Assembly (NCBI GenBank): GCA_029259595.1
Contig: JAJDEW010000151.1
Location: forward strand, 124,001 to 188,000
Direction of reading: 5' to 3'
Source: Planctomycetota bacterium
GTDB taxonomy: Bacteria; Planctomycetota; UBA1135; GCA-002686595
Length of the DNA stretch: 64,000 nt
The notes under the pieces are model-generated. The model saw only the letters and a list, made by a program, of their open reading frames with translations. It did no database searches and was not told the origin of the DNA. Every line of letters starts with the position of its first letter. Positions within the stretch are counted from its first letter, which is position 1. Below are positions 34,249 to 43,778 of the stretch, in pieces. The position numbers and the translations under genes are program-made.

Positions 34249-34264
34249 TCGGCGCGCGCGCCGA
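34249..34264. terminator. Perfect palindrome between convergent genes, likely two-way terminator
   Basis: TCGGCGCGCGCGCCGA is a perfect 16-base palindrome in the 21 bases between the stops of the M1-like peptidase and the phosphodiesterase genes. It could form a stem on both transcripts. Confidence 0.55.
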
Positions 34265-34268
34265 AATC

Positions 34269-35975
34269 TCAGTCCCCGTAGCCGGTCCGTCGCAGGCGCC
34301 GCTCGAGCGCGTCCCGGGCATCGTTGCGCGGGGCGGGATCGGCGGGGACGCCCCCCGCTGGGCGCGGTAGCGGGGCCTCGACCCGACGCGACACGTCCCG
34401 CTTCCCTGTGAGCAAGGGCAACAGCACGGCTCCGGTCATGTCGGCCGGAACGGACTCTCCCAGGAGATGCAGGACGGTGGGCGCGAGGTCGGCGATGCGC
34501 GCGTCGCCTCGTTCACGGACATGCACGAACGACGGACCGGCGGCGATGAGGATCCCCTCGCGCTCGTGTTCGGGAAAGGGCAGCTCGTAGGCTCCGAAGA
34601 CGCGCGCTTGTTCGACGTCGGAGAAGGCTTGGCAACCGTCGGCGAGCTCGAACAGGAGATCGGGGACCACCCTGTCGTGCGGACCGGGATAGAGCTCGGC
34701 TCCGCGGAGTACGCGGCTGACGAGCGGCGCGCCGTCCGCGTCGACGACCCCCGCGAGCTCCGTCTCGAGCCGCGTGATCAGGGCCGCGACCTCGTCCGGC
34801 GCGACGATCCCCGCGGGCTCGCGACCGCGGACGTTCAGGCGGATCCCGCCGCAGTTGCCCTCGGTCTCGCCCGCGAAGGCGACGGTGCGCGACCAGTCGA
34901 GCTCACCGCGGAGCTGCAGCAGGATCTGGCGCGCGCGTTTGCCGAAGGGCGCGCGTTCGTCGACGGCGAGACGCGCGGCGCTCGGCGACGCCACGGAGAA
35001 GCCGCGCGCGAGCAGCCAAGCGTGCAGGTTGAAGCCACGGTCGTAGAGGCGAAAGCCGTGGTCGGAGATCAGGAGAACGTCCGTCTCCGGGCCGACGGAC
35101 GCCACGAGCTGACCGAGGATCTCGTCCAAGCGCTCGTAGAGCGGACCGACGTGGGACGCAAAGTCGACGCCGTAGCCCAGGTGCGAGACCACGTCGAGGC
35201 TCTTGAAGACGACCATCGCGAAGGCCCAGTCGTCCGCCGCGAGGAGCTCACCGACGACCTCGCGCTTGATGCGCAGCTGGCGCTCGAGATCGTTCCAGTC
35301 GACCGGCCGAACCTCCGTCCATTCGTCGAGGTCCGGCACGAACCCGCGCGCGCGCAGCTCGTCGGTGAACTCGGGCGGCCAGGCATAGGCGGCGTCGAAC
35401 GGACTGAGCATCCCGGCGACGAGGGTGCCCGCGATCGGCTCGGGCGGCCAGGTCAAGGGAACACCGAAGACGACCGAACGTCGGCCGCGCTGTGTGAGGA
35501 TGCGCCACAGGGGCGCGGCGCGTACGGACAACGAGCTCGTGAGCCGCACGTCGTAGGAATCCGGCACCGGCTCGAAGAACGAGTACACGCCCGTCTCACC
35601 GGGCCCCTTGCCGGTCACCGCCGACGTCCAGGCCCCCGCCGAGATCGGGATCAAGGTCGACTCGAAGCGCGCCTGCACACCTCGCTCGAGCAGGGCGCCC
35701 ACGCTCGGCAAGCGTCCCTCCGCGAGCAGACGATCGAGCATCCGGAAGCTGGCCCCGTCCCAGCCGACGACGAGCAGGCGCCGAGCACCCTCCTCGGAGG
35801 AGGCCTGATCGACGCGTGTCCCGCAGGCTGCGAACACGGCGAGGACCAGGCCACGCCACAGCGCGCCCGAGCGCGGGCCTCGGCTTCGACGCGACCAGGC
35901 GCGCTGGCCGTGCAGGCGCGGGGGCGGCTTCGGTTCGGCTCGGGGGTGCCGCGCGGCGGTGGAAGACATCGTCAT
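34269..35975 (-). CDS. Exported type I phosphodiesterase / nucleotide pyrophosphatase-family protein
   Basis: About 568 residues. A basic N-terminal stretch leads into a hydrophobic segment ending FAACGTR, consistent with a lipoprotein signal. The alkaline-phosphatase superfamily fold is seen in LLVVGWDGASF (first metal Asp), the nucleophile region ISAGAWTSAVTGKGP (Thr or Ser), and VLLISDHGFRLYDRGFN (Asp and His ligands). Members cleave phosphodiester or nucleotide bonds, so it could release phosphate next to the phosphate transport genes. The start is uncertain: an in-frame ATG at 36014 is also open, and two ATGs occur close together at 35975 and 35969. Confidence 0.82.
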   Translation of the reverse strand: MTMSSTAARHPRAEPKPPPRLHGQRAWSRRSRGPRSGALWRGLVLAVFAACGTRVDQASSEEGARRLLVVGWDGASFRMLDRLLAEGRLPSVGALLERGVQARFESTLIPISAGAWTSAVTGKGPGETGVYSFFEPVPDSYDVRLTSSLSVRAAPLWRILTQRGRRSVVFGVPLTWPPEPIAGTLVAGMLSPFDAAYAWPPEFTDELRARGFVPDLDEWTEVRPVDWNDLERQLRIKREVVGELLAADDWAFAMVVFKSLDVVSHLGYGVDFASHVGPLYERLDEILGQLVASVGPETDVLLISDHGFRLYDRGFNLHAWLLARGFSVASPSAARLAVDERAPFGKRARQILLQLRGELDWSRTVAFAGETEGNCGGIRLNVRGREPAGIVAPDEVAALITRLETELAGVVDADGAPLVSRVLRGAELYPGPHDRVVPDLLFELADGCQAFSDVEQARVFGAYELPFPEHEREGILIAAGPSFVHVRERGDARIADLAPTVLHLLGESVPADMTGAVLLPLLTGKRDVSRRVEAPLPRPAGGVPADPAPRNDARDALERRLRRTGYGD

Positions 35976-36201
35976 GGCGCCGGAGGAAGGGCGAGAGTCG
36001 CGGCAGCGTCGCACGAACGTCGGCCTTCGTCAAAACACGGCGGTCAGGGCCGTCGTGATCGTCTGTCGGCGCCGTCAGGAAGCTGTCTCGAATGACACCC
36101 GTCCCGCTGGTTGGAATCGATGCACGGAGACCCTCTCCACCGGTCAAGGCCGCCGACCGGATGCCCCGATCTCAGAAGGCTACGAAACTGAGTCCCCTTC
36201 C

Positions 36202-37209
36202 ATGATCTTCACGAACTTGACGTTGCTCGGCGGCGCGCTCCTCGCAAGCGGACTCCAGTCCACGGACGCGGGTTGGTTCGCCTCCTGGCTCGAAAACTCG
36301 CGCTGGACGATCGACGAGAGCGTCCGCGTCGTGGTCGACGGCGACGGCGACGTGGCGACGTTGGCGTTCTTCGGACTCGACATTCACAAGGTGATCAGCA
36401 CGAAGAACGGGGACATCGCCACGCTCGTCCTGCAGCCCACCTTGGCGCGCGTCGACAGCCTCGTCCCGACCCCGCCGATCTACGACGGCCCGGACGATTG
36501 GGAGGTCGTCTGGCGCATCTTCAACGCCAACATCAAGCTGCGCCAAGACGGCGCCCTCAATCTGCGGGTCGGGCACCTCGAACTGCCCTTCGGACTCGAG
36601 ACCGTGCTCGATACGAACGGCACGCTGCGCCAGTACCAGCTCGCACCCGACTTCGGATTCAAGGCCGACTGGGGCCTCTCCCTGAACGGCGAGACGGACG
36701 ACGTGGAGTACGAGCTGGCCTGGACGCGGGGCTCGGGCAACCACTACCGCGACGACGGCGAGCCCGGCTTGATCAGCGGCAGGATCGGGACGTCACGCTA
36801 CTCCGACCGGATCTTCGGGCTGTCCGTGGCGGATGGTGAGGTCTTGACCCCGATGGGCGTCGTCGAGCGACAGCGCGTCGGAGTCGACGCCATGTTCTAT
36901 CGCCGCAACCTCGGGCTCTTCACCGAGCTCTCGACCGGCTCGAACGGCCCGGACGTCGACATCCACCGCGCGCTGGTCGAGGCCAACTGTCGCAACCCCG
37001 AGGAGACCGTGCTCGGTTGGGTGCAGCTCGTCGGAAGCGACTTCGACGGGTCCGGCGCAGGGGCGGACACGCTGGACTCTCGCCTGGGCGTGCGCTGGGA
37101 CCCGGCAAAGGGTTGGACGATGGGAGTGCAGTACACGAAGAACCTCCAAGGAGAAGGTCAGGCCGATGGAGCCGGGTCGGTCGCCTTCCAGCTCCGCTAC
37201 CGCTTTTGA
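36202..37209 (+). CDS. Outer-membrane beta-barrel porin-like protein
   Basis: 335 residues. A signal-like N-terminus (TLLGGALLASGLQSTDA) is followed by repeated amphipathic strands and ends in Phe (QLRYRF), the standard signal for insertion by the Bam machinery. Segments such as GALNLRVGHLELPFGLETV resemble phosphate-selective porin O/P-type barrels, but I cannot confirm substrate preference. The gene is 4 bases before an exported protein and then a hybrid kinase, so the three look like one transcription unit. It is divergent from the phosphodiesterase. Confidence 0.75.
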   Translation: MIFTNLTLLGGALLASGLQSTDAGWFASWLENSRWTIDESVRVVVDGDGDVATLAFFGLDIHKVISTKNGDIATLVLQPTLARVDSLVPTPPIYDGPDDWEVVWRIFNANIKLRQDGALNLRVGHLELPFGLETVLDTNGTLRQYQLAPDFGFKADWGLSLNGETDDVEYELAWTRGSGNHYRDDGEPGLISGRIGTSRYSDRIFGLSVADGEVLTPMGVVERQRVGVDAMFYRRNLGLFTELSTGSNGPDVDIHRALVEANCRNPEETVLGWVQLVGSDFDGSGAGADTLDSRLGVRWDPAKGWTMGVQYTKNLQGEGQADGAGSVAFQLRYRF

Positions 37210-37213
37210 TCCC

Positions 37214-38236
37214 ATGAAGACCCTTGTCGCGCTCCTCACGTTGCTCTCGCTCTCGCACCGGGTGGACGCTCAGGCGTACTGCGCGCTCCGCGATCCCAAC
37301 CGGCAGATCTTCGAGCTCTTCCCACAAGCGGATTCGTTCCGTTCCATCGTGCGCACGATCGGAGAAGCCACGCGACAAGATGTCGCGGAGCGCCTCCCGT
37401 TCACGTTGCACTTCAACGAACTCGGACGTCACACGGTCTATGTCGCCCAGAAGGAAGGACAGACGCTCGGATTGGTCCACGTCCGTTCGGAGGCCAGCCG
37501 CTGGGGTCTCGTCGAGGTGGCCTGGGCCTTCGATCTGGACCTCCGCGTGCACGGCTTCCTCTTCCAACGCTGCCGCGACCGCTCGAAGCCGCTCTTCGAA
37601 CTCAGCGAAGTCCGCAGCCGCGTGAACGGGAAGAACTTCGCCGAACTGGAAGAGCTGCTCGAGCCCGACGGCATGGCTCTGCGAGCCGAGGCCTTGCCCC
37701 TGCCCGAACGAGGGCTCGCCCTCGGCACCGCTCTGGTGCGCAACGGTCTGAAGACGATCGCCACGACCGAGAGTGCATGGGCCGACGACATCTGGCAGCT
37801 GCGCGCGGAATCCGTCGCGCGACGCGCCAACGCGACGATACGCGAGGTCGTCGCGCTTCGACGACTGTACGGACCCGAAGTCCGCGAGGCGCTGACGAGC
37901 GCCATCGGACCGAACGGAAGCGGTGTCGTTCGCGCGGAGTCGCGCGGCTGGGAGCTCCTCGATGAACGCAAGGCGTGGGTCGGTCGCCTGCTCGTCACGC
38001 GCTGGCAGCACTCCCCGTACGACCTAGAACTCTACTGGGTGAGCGACGAGCACGGCACGCTGACGGCGGTCGAGGTCCAGGGAGCCTGGCCCGACCCGGA
38101 CCTTCGCCTGGCCATCGAGTCCAACGTCGGTGCCAACCTCGGGGCGCACTTCGAGTGCGCGGGGTCCGTGGAGCTCTTGGTGCACGAAGTCCTGCTCACC
38201 TTGGAACGCCCCGCGCCGGAGTCCCCGGCGCGCTGA
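37214..38236 (+). CDS. Exported protein, possibly with FMN-binding-like domain
   Basis: 340 residues with a signal peptide (about 1-19). Residues about 20-150 have features of FMN-binding/RnfG-like sequences (YVAQKEGQTLGLVHVRSEAS, VAWAFDLDLRVHGF), but the DxxSGATxT flavinylation motif is absent. Residues about 170-340 are helical then beta (LYWVSDEHGTLTAVEVQG). I do not firmly recognise it. The gene is between a porin and a hybrid kinase, with a four-base gap on each side, so it may bring a periplasmic signal to that kinase. Confidence 0.55.
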   Translation: MKTLVALLTLLSLSHRVDAQAYCALRDPNRQIFELFPQADSFRSIVRTIGEATRQDVAERLPFTLHFNELGRHTVYVAQKEGQTLGLVHVRSEASRWGLVEVAWAFDLDLRVHGFLFQRCRDRSKPLFELSEVRSRVNGKNFAELEELLEPDGMALRAEALPLPERGLALGTALVRNGLKTIATTESAWADDIWQLRAESVARRANATIREVVALRRLYGPEVREALTSAIGPNGSGVVRAESRGWELLDERKAWVGRLLVTRWQHSPYDLELYWVSDEHGTLTAVEVQGAWPDPDLRLAIESNVGANLGAHFECAGSVELLVHEVLLTLERPAPESPAR

Positions 38237-38240
38237 ACGC

Positions 38241-40163
38241 ATGCGCATTTCGACCCACATCGCCTTGCACACGGCCGCGTTGGTGTCGGCGGGCGCGATC
38301 CTGGCGCACCTGAGCTCGGGGTACGTCACCTCGGCGCTCGACGCGCGGGAACAGGTGCAGAACGACTCCCGCGACCTCGAGTCCCTGGAGCGCTTCACCG
38401 AGGGGGTCGGGCACCTCTTGCTCAACGGAGACCTGGTTCTCTCGGGCGGGTCGACCTATCTCGTCGCGGTCGCCCTGGAGCAAGCCGAGTCCCTGAACGG
38501 GCTGCTCGACGGCTTCACGTCGAGCCCCTTGTTCGCGGAGCACATCGTCGAGTGCGCCGAGCTGAAGTCCGACGTCTCCGTTCTCGCGGCCTTGATCGAG
38601 TCGGCGCTCTCCATCGAAGGCGCGGACCGCCACGACGCGCTGTTCCCCCTGCTCGACCGCTTCGACGTGCGCTCGGAGGACATGACCGCACGGACCGAGG
38701 ACCTCAAGGTCGCCCTGACGATCGACGCCCGCGAGCGCAGTGAGCGCGCCGAAGAACGGGTCGCGTCCGCGCAGACCGCCTCCGTGAGCGCCTTGCTCGT
38801 CTTCCTGGCGGTCATTCTGGGCTCGTGGCTGTACCTGCAGCACGCCACGGCTTCCCCCTTGCGCAGTCTCGCGCAACGCGTGCGCGCGAGCGCGGAAGGC
38901 GATCCGTTCGAGCCGGACGGCTCCGGGCCACGCGAGGTGCTCGAGCTCGCGGCGACGTTCGCCGAGCTGGTGACGAACCTCGAGCGCGCACGCGACGGCC
39001 TCGAGGACACCGTCAACGAGCGGACCCGCGAACTGAACCAGGCCTTGAAGGCGCGCTCCGCCTTCTTGGCCATCACGAGCCATGAGCTCCGCACCCCGAT
39101 GAACTCCCTGCTCGGGTTCGCGGACCTCCTCGCCGAGGGTGGAGTCGACGATGCCCAGGAGAAGGAGTGTCTCACCCAAATCCAGGCGAGCGGGCGACAC
39201 CTCATGTCCCTGATCGAGGACCTGCTCGACCTGTCTCAGATCGATGCCGGTCAGATGCGGCTCGAGCTCGCGCCGTACTCCCCGCGGGAGTTGATTGCAG
39301 AGGTGGTTCGCATCCTTGCGGGAGCCGTACGCGAAAAGGGCCTGACCATGCAGGTCCGGGTCGAGCCGAGCGTGCCGGACTTCGCGACAGGCGACTCCGT
39401 TCGAATCCGCCAGGTCTTGATCAATCTCGTGAGCAACGCCATCAAGTTCACGCCGCGCGGACGCGTCCGCCTCGAAGCCGGCTGGTCGGAGAACGAGCTT
39501 CGGATCGAGGTCCAGGACACCGGCGTCGGGATCCCCTCGAACAAGCTCGAGACGATCTTCGAGGAGTTCGAGCAGGTCGACACGTCGGACACGCGCGAGT
39601 ACGGAGGATCGGGCTTGGGCCTTCCGCTGAGCCTGCGACTCGCACGCATGATGAAGGGCGACCTCACCGTGAAGAGCACGCCGAACGTGGGCACGACCTT
39701 CCGCTTGAGCCTCGCCGCCGAGGCCTACGTGAATCCGAAGAGCCTCATCCCCGGCGTCGACGAAGCCAGCGACGTCTCGGAACGGCGGCGTGCCTTACTC
39801 GTGGACGACGTCCCGACCAACCGACTCCTCCTGCGTCGCATCCTCCAGCGGATGGAATTCGAGGTCGAGGAGGCCGAGAACGGCCGCGAGGCCCTGTCCA
39901 TCTTCCACGCCGCCCTGGGGCGCGGCGAGCCCTTCGACGCCATCCTGATGGACCTGCAAATGCCCGTCATGGACGGCTACGAGGCGACCTCCCGCCTGCG
40001 CGACGGTGGCTTCGGCGGCAAGATCCTGGCCGTCTCTGCGGCGGTCCTCCCCGAGCAGCGTCGGCGAGCCCTCGAATCCGGCTGCGACCTGTTCCTGAAG
40101 AAGCCGGTCAACGTGACCATGCTGCGTGCCTCGCTGGAACCGGCGCCCTCGTCCGCGGCGTAG
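38241..40163 (+). CDS. Hybrid sensor histidine kinase
   Basis: 640 residues. A membrane segment at about 5-28, an extracytoplasmic helical sensor region (about 30-175), a second membrane segment (about 180-200) and a HAMP-like linker precede the kinase. The HisKA site is His281 in ITSHELRTPMNSLLGF; the ATPase has an N-box LINLVSNAIKFTPRG, DTGVGIP and GGSGLGLPLS. The C-terminus is a complete receiver domain with LLVDDVPTNRLLL, the phospho-acceptor Asp571 in ILMDLQMPVMDGYEA, and FLKKPVN. It probably hands phosphate on through an unlinked Hpt protein. The gene belongs to the porin/exported-protein unit, which likely shapes its signal. Confidence 0.92.
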   Translation: MRISTHIALHTAALVSAGAILAHLSSGYVTSALDAREQVQNDSRDLESLERFTEGVGHLLLNGDLVLSGGSTYLVAVALEQAESLNGLLDGFTSSPLFAEHIVECAELKSDVSVLAALIESALSIEGADRHDALFPLLDRFDVRSEDMTARTEDLKVALTIDARERSERAEERVASAQTASVSALLVFLAVILGSWLYLQHATASPLRSLAQRVRASAEGDPFEPDGSGPREVLELAATFAELVTNLERARDGLEDTVNERTRELNQALKARSAFLAITSHELRTPMNSLLGFADLLAEGGVDDAQEKECLTQIQASGRHLMSLIEDLLDLSQIDAGQMRLELAPYSPRELIAEVVRILAGAVREKGLTMQVRVEPSVPDFATGDSVRIRQVLINLVSNAIKFTPRGRVRLEAGWSENELRIEVQDTGVGIPSNKLETIFEEFEQVDTSDTREYGGSGLGLPLSLRLARMMKGDLTVKSTPNVGTTFRLSLAAEAYVNPKSLIPGVDEASDVSERRRALLVDDVPTNRLLLRRILQRMEFEVEEAENGREALSIFHAALGRGEPFDAILMDLQMPVMDGYEATSRLRDGGFGGKILAVSAAVLPEQRRRALESGCDLFLKKPVNVTMLRASLEPAPSSAA

Positions 40164-40392
40164 GACGGTCATCCGGCGCGAGGACACGAGGCTCGCGCCG
40201 TCCGCGGACTCGTGGAGGGGTCAGAAGGCACGAAGGGCTCCGGCAATCTCGTTCGACCGCTTTTTCTTGGCAGGGCCCGCAGCGCTCCTTCGCCAAGGGG
40301 GATGTCCCGGGCCGATTCCTCTCCGGGCCAAGCGGGGTTCGGCGTACGTTGACCGGAGCCCGCTCGCCAACGAGCTCCGGCTCCGTCCAACC

Positions 40393-42075
40393 ATGCGCAA
40401 GAGATCCATGTCCATCCGACGCTCCCCGCTCCCCTTTTCCACGCTCCTTTTGGCCCTGACGCTCGCCGGAGGTTGTACCGGGCCGGCGGCGACCGACACC
40501 GCGGCCGTCTACCCCGGCTTCGACGGCTACCGGCGCACGGTCACGACCACGTCGCCCGCGGCCCAGCGGCAGTTCGATCAGGGCATCCAGCTGCTGTACG
40601 GCTACAACCACGACGAGGCCATCCGGTCCTTCGAGGCCGCGGCCGCGCTCGACCCGACGTGCGTGATGGCCTGGTGGGGCATCGCCTACGCGAACGGCTT
40701 CCACATCAACAACACCACGATGAGCGCGGACCAGAACCGTGCCGCCTGGGAAGCAGCCCAGTCCGGGCTGCGCCACCTCGAGAACGGCACGCCGGTCGAG
40801 CGTACGCTCATGCAAGCCGTCGCCACGCGCTATGCCTGGCCAGCGCCCGCGGACCGGACCGCCCTGGACCTCGCCTACGCGGACGCCATGCAGGCCGCCT
40901 GGAAGCGTCATCCCGAGGATCCCGACGTCGGCGCGCTCTTCGCCGAGTCGCTGATGAACCTGCAACCTTGGGACCTTTGGACCAAGGACGCCCAACCCAA
41001 GGGCCGCACGCTGGAGATCGTCGCGGCGCTCGAGCAGGTGCTCGCGATCCGTCCCGACCATCCCGGCGCCAACCACTTCTACATCCACACGGTCGAAGCT
41101 TCGGACGACCCCGGTCGCGCCGTGGCTGCGGCCGATCGGCTCGTCGCGCTCATCCCCGGCGCGGGTCACCTGGTGCACATGCCTTCGCACGTCTACACGC
41201 GGGTTGGTCGCTATGCCGACGCCGCCGATGCCAACGAGCGCGCGATCGCCGCCGACCAGGCCTACTTCCAGCTGGCTCCCAAGCCGGACTTCTACAGCCT
41301 GTACTACGTGCACAACGTCCACTTCCTGGCCTACGCGGCGATGATGGAGGGGCGCTACGAGACGGCGATCGCGGCCGCACGCCGCCTCGAGGACGAGATC
41401 CCGAAGGAGTTCCTGAAGACCTACGTGCACGTCGCCGACGGCCTGATGGCGACGCCGCTGCACGTCATGATCCGCTTCGGCCGCTGGGATGACATCCTGA
41501 AGGAGCCCGAGGCGCCCGAGTTCCGGCTGCTGTCGCGCGCCCAGCGTTTCTACGCCCGCGCGGTCGCACAGGCCGCCCTCGGACGCCCGAGCCAGGCCCG
41601 CGCGGAGATGGCGCGCTTCGAAGAGCTGGCCCTCCGTGTGCCGCAGGACTGGAAGGTCGGCAACAACACGTCCGACGAAGTCCTGTCCCTCGCGCGTCAG
41701 ATGATGCTCGGCGAGATCCTCTTCCGCGAAGGGGACCTGGAAGCCGCCTTCGCCGCCCTCGCCAAGGGAGCCCAGCTCGAGGATGACCTCGTCTACGACG
41801 AGCCTCCCGGCTGGATGCAGCCGGTGCGCCACGCCTGGGGCGCGCTGTTGATGTCCGCCAAACGCTTCCCGGAAGCCGAGCGCGTCTACCGCGAGGACCT
41901 CGAGCGCAATCCGAAGAACGGTTGGTCCCTGCTCGGGCTCGAGCAGGCCCTGACCGCTCAGGGCAAGGTCGCGGCCGCCCGCGAGCTGGCCTCCGCTCGC
42001 TCGGCCGCCTGGCGACGCGCCGAGGTCATCCCCACCTCGTCCTGCTACTGCGAGCCGGGCTTGGCGGCGCGCTGA
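40393..42075 (+). CDS. TPR-repeat lipoprotein
   Basis: 560 residues. Lipoprotein signal with LAGGC lipobox (about residue 27). The body contains several tetratricopeptide-type helix pairs, for example GIQLLYGYNHDEAIRSFEAA, GRYADAADANERAIAADQAY and RFPEAERVYREDLERNPKNG, plus NHFYIHTVEAS and VHMPSHVYTRVG segments. Such proteins act as envelope-attached scaffolds. A near-perfect terminator hairpin follows it. A second ATG 15 bases downstream would also keep the lipobox. Confidence 0.85.
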   Translation: MRKRSMSIRRSPLPFSTLLLALTLAGGCTGPAATDTAAVYPGFDGYRRTVTTTSPAAQRQFDQGIQLLYGYNHDEAIRSFEAAAALDPTCVMAWWGIAYANGFHINNTTMSADQNRAAWEAAQSGLRHLENGTPVERTLMQAVATRYAWPAPADRTALDLAYADAMQAAWKRHPEDPDVGALFAESLMNLQPWDLWTKDAQPKGRTLEIVAALEQVLAIRPDHPGANHFYIHTVEASDDPGRAVAAADRLVALIPGAGHLVHMPSHVYTRVGRYADAADANERAIAADQAYFQLAPKPDFYSLYYVHNVHFLAYAAMMEGRYETAIAAARRLEDEIPKEFLKTYVHVADGLMATPLHVMIRFGRWDDILKEPEAPEFRLLSRAQRFYARAVAQAALGRPSQARAEMARFEELALRVPQDWKVGNNTSDEVLSLARQMMLGEILFREGDLEAAFAALAKGAQLEDDLVYDEPPGWMQPVRHAWGALLMSAKRFPEAERVYREDLERNPKNGWSLLGLEQALTAQGKVAAARELASARSAAWRRAEVIPTSSCYCEPGLAAR

Positions 42076-42100
42076 GGTTCGCGGCGGGCGGTCCAGGCGG

Positions 42101-42132
42101 GCGGCGCTCGACCCTCGGGGGTCGAGCGCCGC
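42101..42132 (+). terminator. Strong terminator hairpin after the TPR lipoprotein
   Basis: A perfect 14-bp stem (GCGGCGCTCGACCC / GGGTCGAGCGCCGC) with a TCGG loop starts about 25 bases after the stop. A short T-containing stretch (TTGCTCGT) follows. This is the most stable hairpin of the terminators seen here. Confidence 0.75.
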
Positions 42133-42259
42133 TTGCTCGTGAGCGGGCCCCTGGCAGCTCGGGGGGCGGTCGACGATTTGCCGCGACCCTGGCATCTGGA
42201 CGGCTCGCCGGGCCGGGGGTAGCCTGGCTCGAATTGCAATACGCTTACAGGAGAGGGGT

Positions 42260-43771
42260 ATGAATCGGATGCGTCAACTCATGGGGGCCGCCCTGCTCGG
42301 CCTCACGTCCTCGACCGCGTCCTTCGCACAGGAAGCGGTCCAAGCCTCCCAGTTCGAAAATCGCAACTTCCTACCGTTCACGGAGGAAGCCTTCGCGCGC
42401 GGGTTGCGCTACACGACACCGCACGCACCGTCCAACGGCGTCGCCTGGATCGGAACGGGCGTCGCGCTCTGCGATCTCGACGGGGATCAGGACGTCGACG
42501 CGGCGCTGATGGGCGCCTCGACCGGCCGGATCGGCACCTTCGAGAACAGCGGGACGGGTTTCTTCGACGATCGCTCGAACCTGCACACGCTTCCGAAGAC
42601 GCCGTGGCCGTCGGGGGTCGTCGCCCTGGACTACGACGCGGACGGTGACCTCGACCTCTTCTTCACCCAGGCCGGTGTCGGGAGCATCCTGGCCGAGAAC
42701 CAAGGTGCGTTCTCGTTCGTCGACGTGGCGGCGGCCGCGGGACTCGATGCACCCGCTCTCTCGACGGGCGCGAGCGCCGGCGACTTCGATGGCGACGGTT
42801 GGATCGACCTGCACGTGCCGAGCTACAACTTCACCGACCGCGTCTTCCACAACCAAGGGGACGGGACCTTCCTCGAGGTCGCCGCTTCGCTGGGACTCGA
42901 TGACGCGTCGCGCGGTTGGCAGTCCACGTTCTTCGACATGGATTGGGATGGCGACGCGGACCTCTACGTCTCGAACGACAAGAAGGTCGCCGCCGACACG
43001 ACGATGACCAACCATCTCTACGAGAACGTCGGGGGCACCTTCGTCGACGTCTCGGCCGCGTCGGGAACCGACTGCAACATCTACTCGATGGGCATCGGCG
43101 TCGGCGATTACGACGGTAACGGCTACCAGGACCTGTACTGCACGAACCTGCGCTACGAGCCCAATTATCTCTTCCACAACCTCGGCGCGGGCGTGTTCGA
43201 GGAGGCCCATGCGCTGGCCGGCGTCGAGTCCTTCCGCTCCGCCTGGGGTGCCATGTTCTTCGACTTCGACAACGACGCGCACCAGGACCTCTACGTCTGC
43301 AACATCGGCGAACCGAACGCGCTCTATTCCCACGCAGGCAGCTATCCGTCCCAGGACATCGCCTCGAAGCTCGACGTGGACGACCCGGACCTGTCCTACG
43401 TCTGTGCCATGGGAGACATCGACGACGACGGGGACTTGGACTTCGTCGTGCAGAACACCACCAAGGCGATCCGGCTCTACGTCAACAACGAGGGGCAGAG
43501 GCGCAACTGGATCAAGCTGCGGGTCGTCGGCGAAGGCGCCAACGTCTTCGCGATCGGCGCCCACGTGTCCATTCGCATCGGCAACCGTTGGCAGCACCGT
43601 GAGATCCTGACGGGCGGCAACAGCTTCAAGGCCCAGCACATGCTCACGGTTCACTTCGGAGCGGGCACGGCCAGGGTCGTCGACGAAGTCGCGGTGACCT
43701 GGCCGGGCGGTCGCACGCGCTCGTTCTCGAACTTGGCGACCAACCAAACCTGGCTGCTCACACCCGAGTGA
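42260..43771 (+). CDS. Exported FG-GAP/VCBS-repeat protein with ASPIC/UnbV (CRTAC1-like) end
   Basis: 503 residues with a signal peptide (to about residue 24). At least six calcium-type FG-GAP/VCBS repeats carry DxDGDGxxD motifs (LDGDQDVDA, YDADGDLDLFF, FDGDGWIDLHV, MDWDGDADLYV, YDGNGYQDLYC, IDDDGDLDFVV), predicting a seven-bladed calcium-bound propeller. The C-terminal about 100 residues match ASPIC/UnbV (RRNWIKLRVVGEG, IGARVSIRIG-like, VAVTWPGGRTRSF). The role is probably adhesion or surface binding. A good ribosome site (GGAGAGGGG) precedes the ATG. Confidence 0.9.
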   Translation: MNRMRQLMGAALLGLTSSTASFAQEAVQASQFENRNFLPFTEEAFARGLRYTTPHAPSNGVAWIGTGVALCDLDGDQDVDAALMGASTGRIGTFENSGTGFFDDRSNLHTLPKTPWPSGVVALDYDADGDLDLFFTQAGVGSILAENQGAFSFVDVAAAAGLDAPALSTGASAGDFDGDGWIDLHVPSYNFTDRVFHNQGDGTFLEVAASLGLDDASRGWQSTFFDMDWDGDADLYVSNDKKVAADTTMTNHLYENVGGTFVDVSAASGTDCNIYSMGIGVGDYDGNGYQDLYCTNLRYEPNYLFHNLGAGVFEEAHALAGVESFRSAWGAMFFDFDNDAHQDLYVCNIGEPNALYSHAGSYPSQDIASKLDVDDPDLSYVCAMGDIDDDGDLDFVVQNTTKAIRLYVNNEGQRRNWIKLRVVGEGANVFAIGAHVSIRIGNRWQHREILTGGNSFKAQHMLTVHFGAGTARVVDEVAVTWPGGRTRSFSNLATNQTWLLTPE

Positions 43772-43778
43772 CGTCGCC

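Noticed and set aside
40270..40295. Possible sigma-54 promoter before the TPR lipoprotein (TGGCAGGGCCCGCAG)
   Set aside because: The -12 element is wrong in sequence and spacing.
42216..42237. Possible sigma-54 promoter before the FG-GAP gene (TGGCTCGAATTGCA)
   Set aside because: The spacing between GG and GC is two bases short of the required distance.
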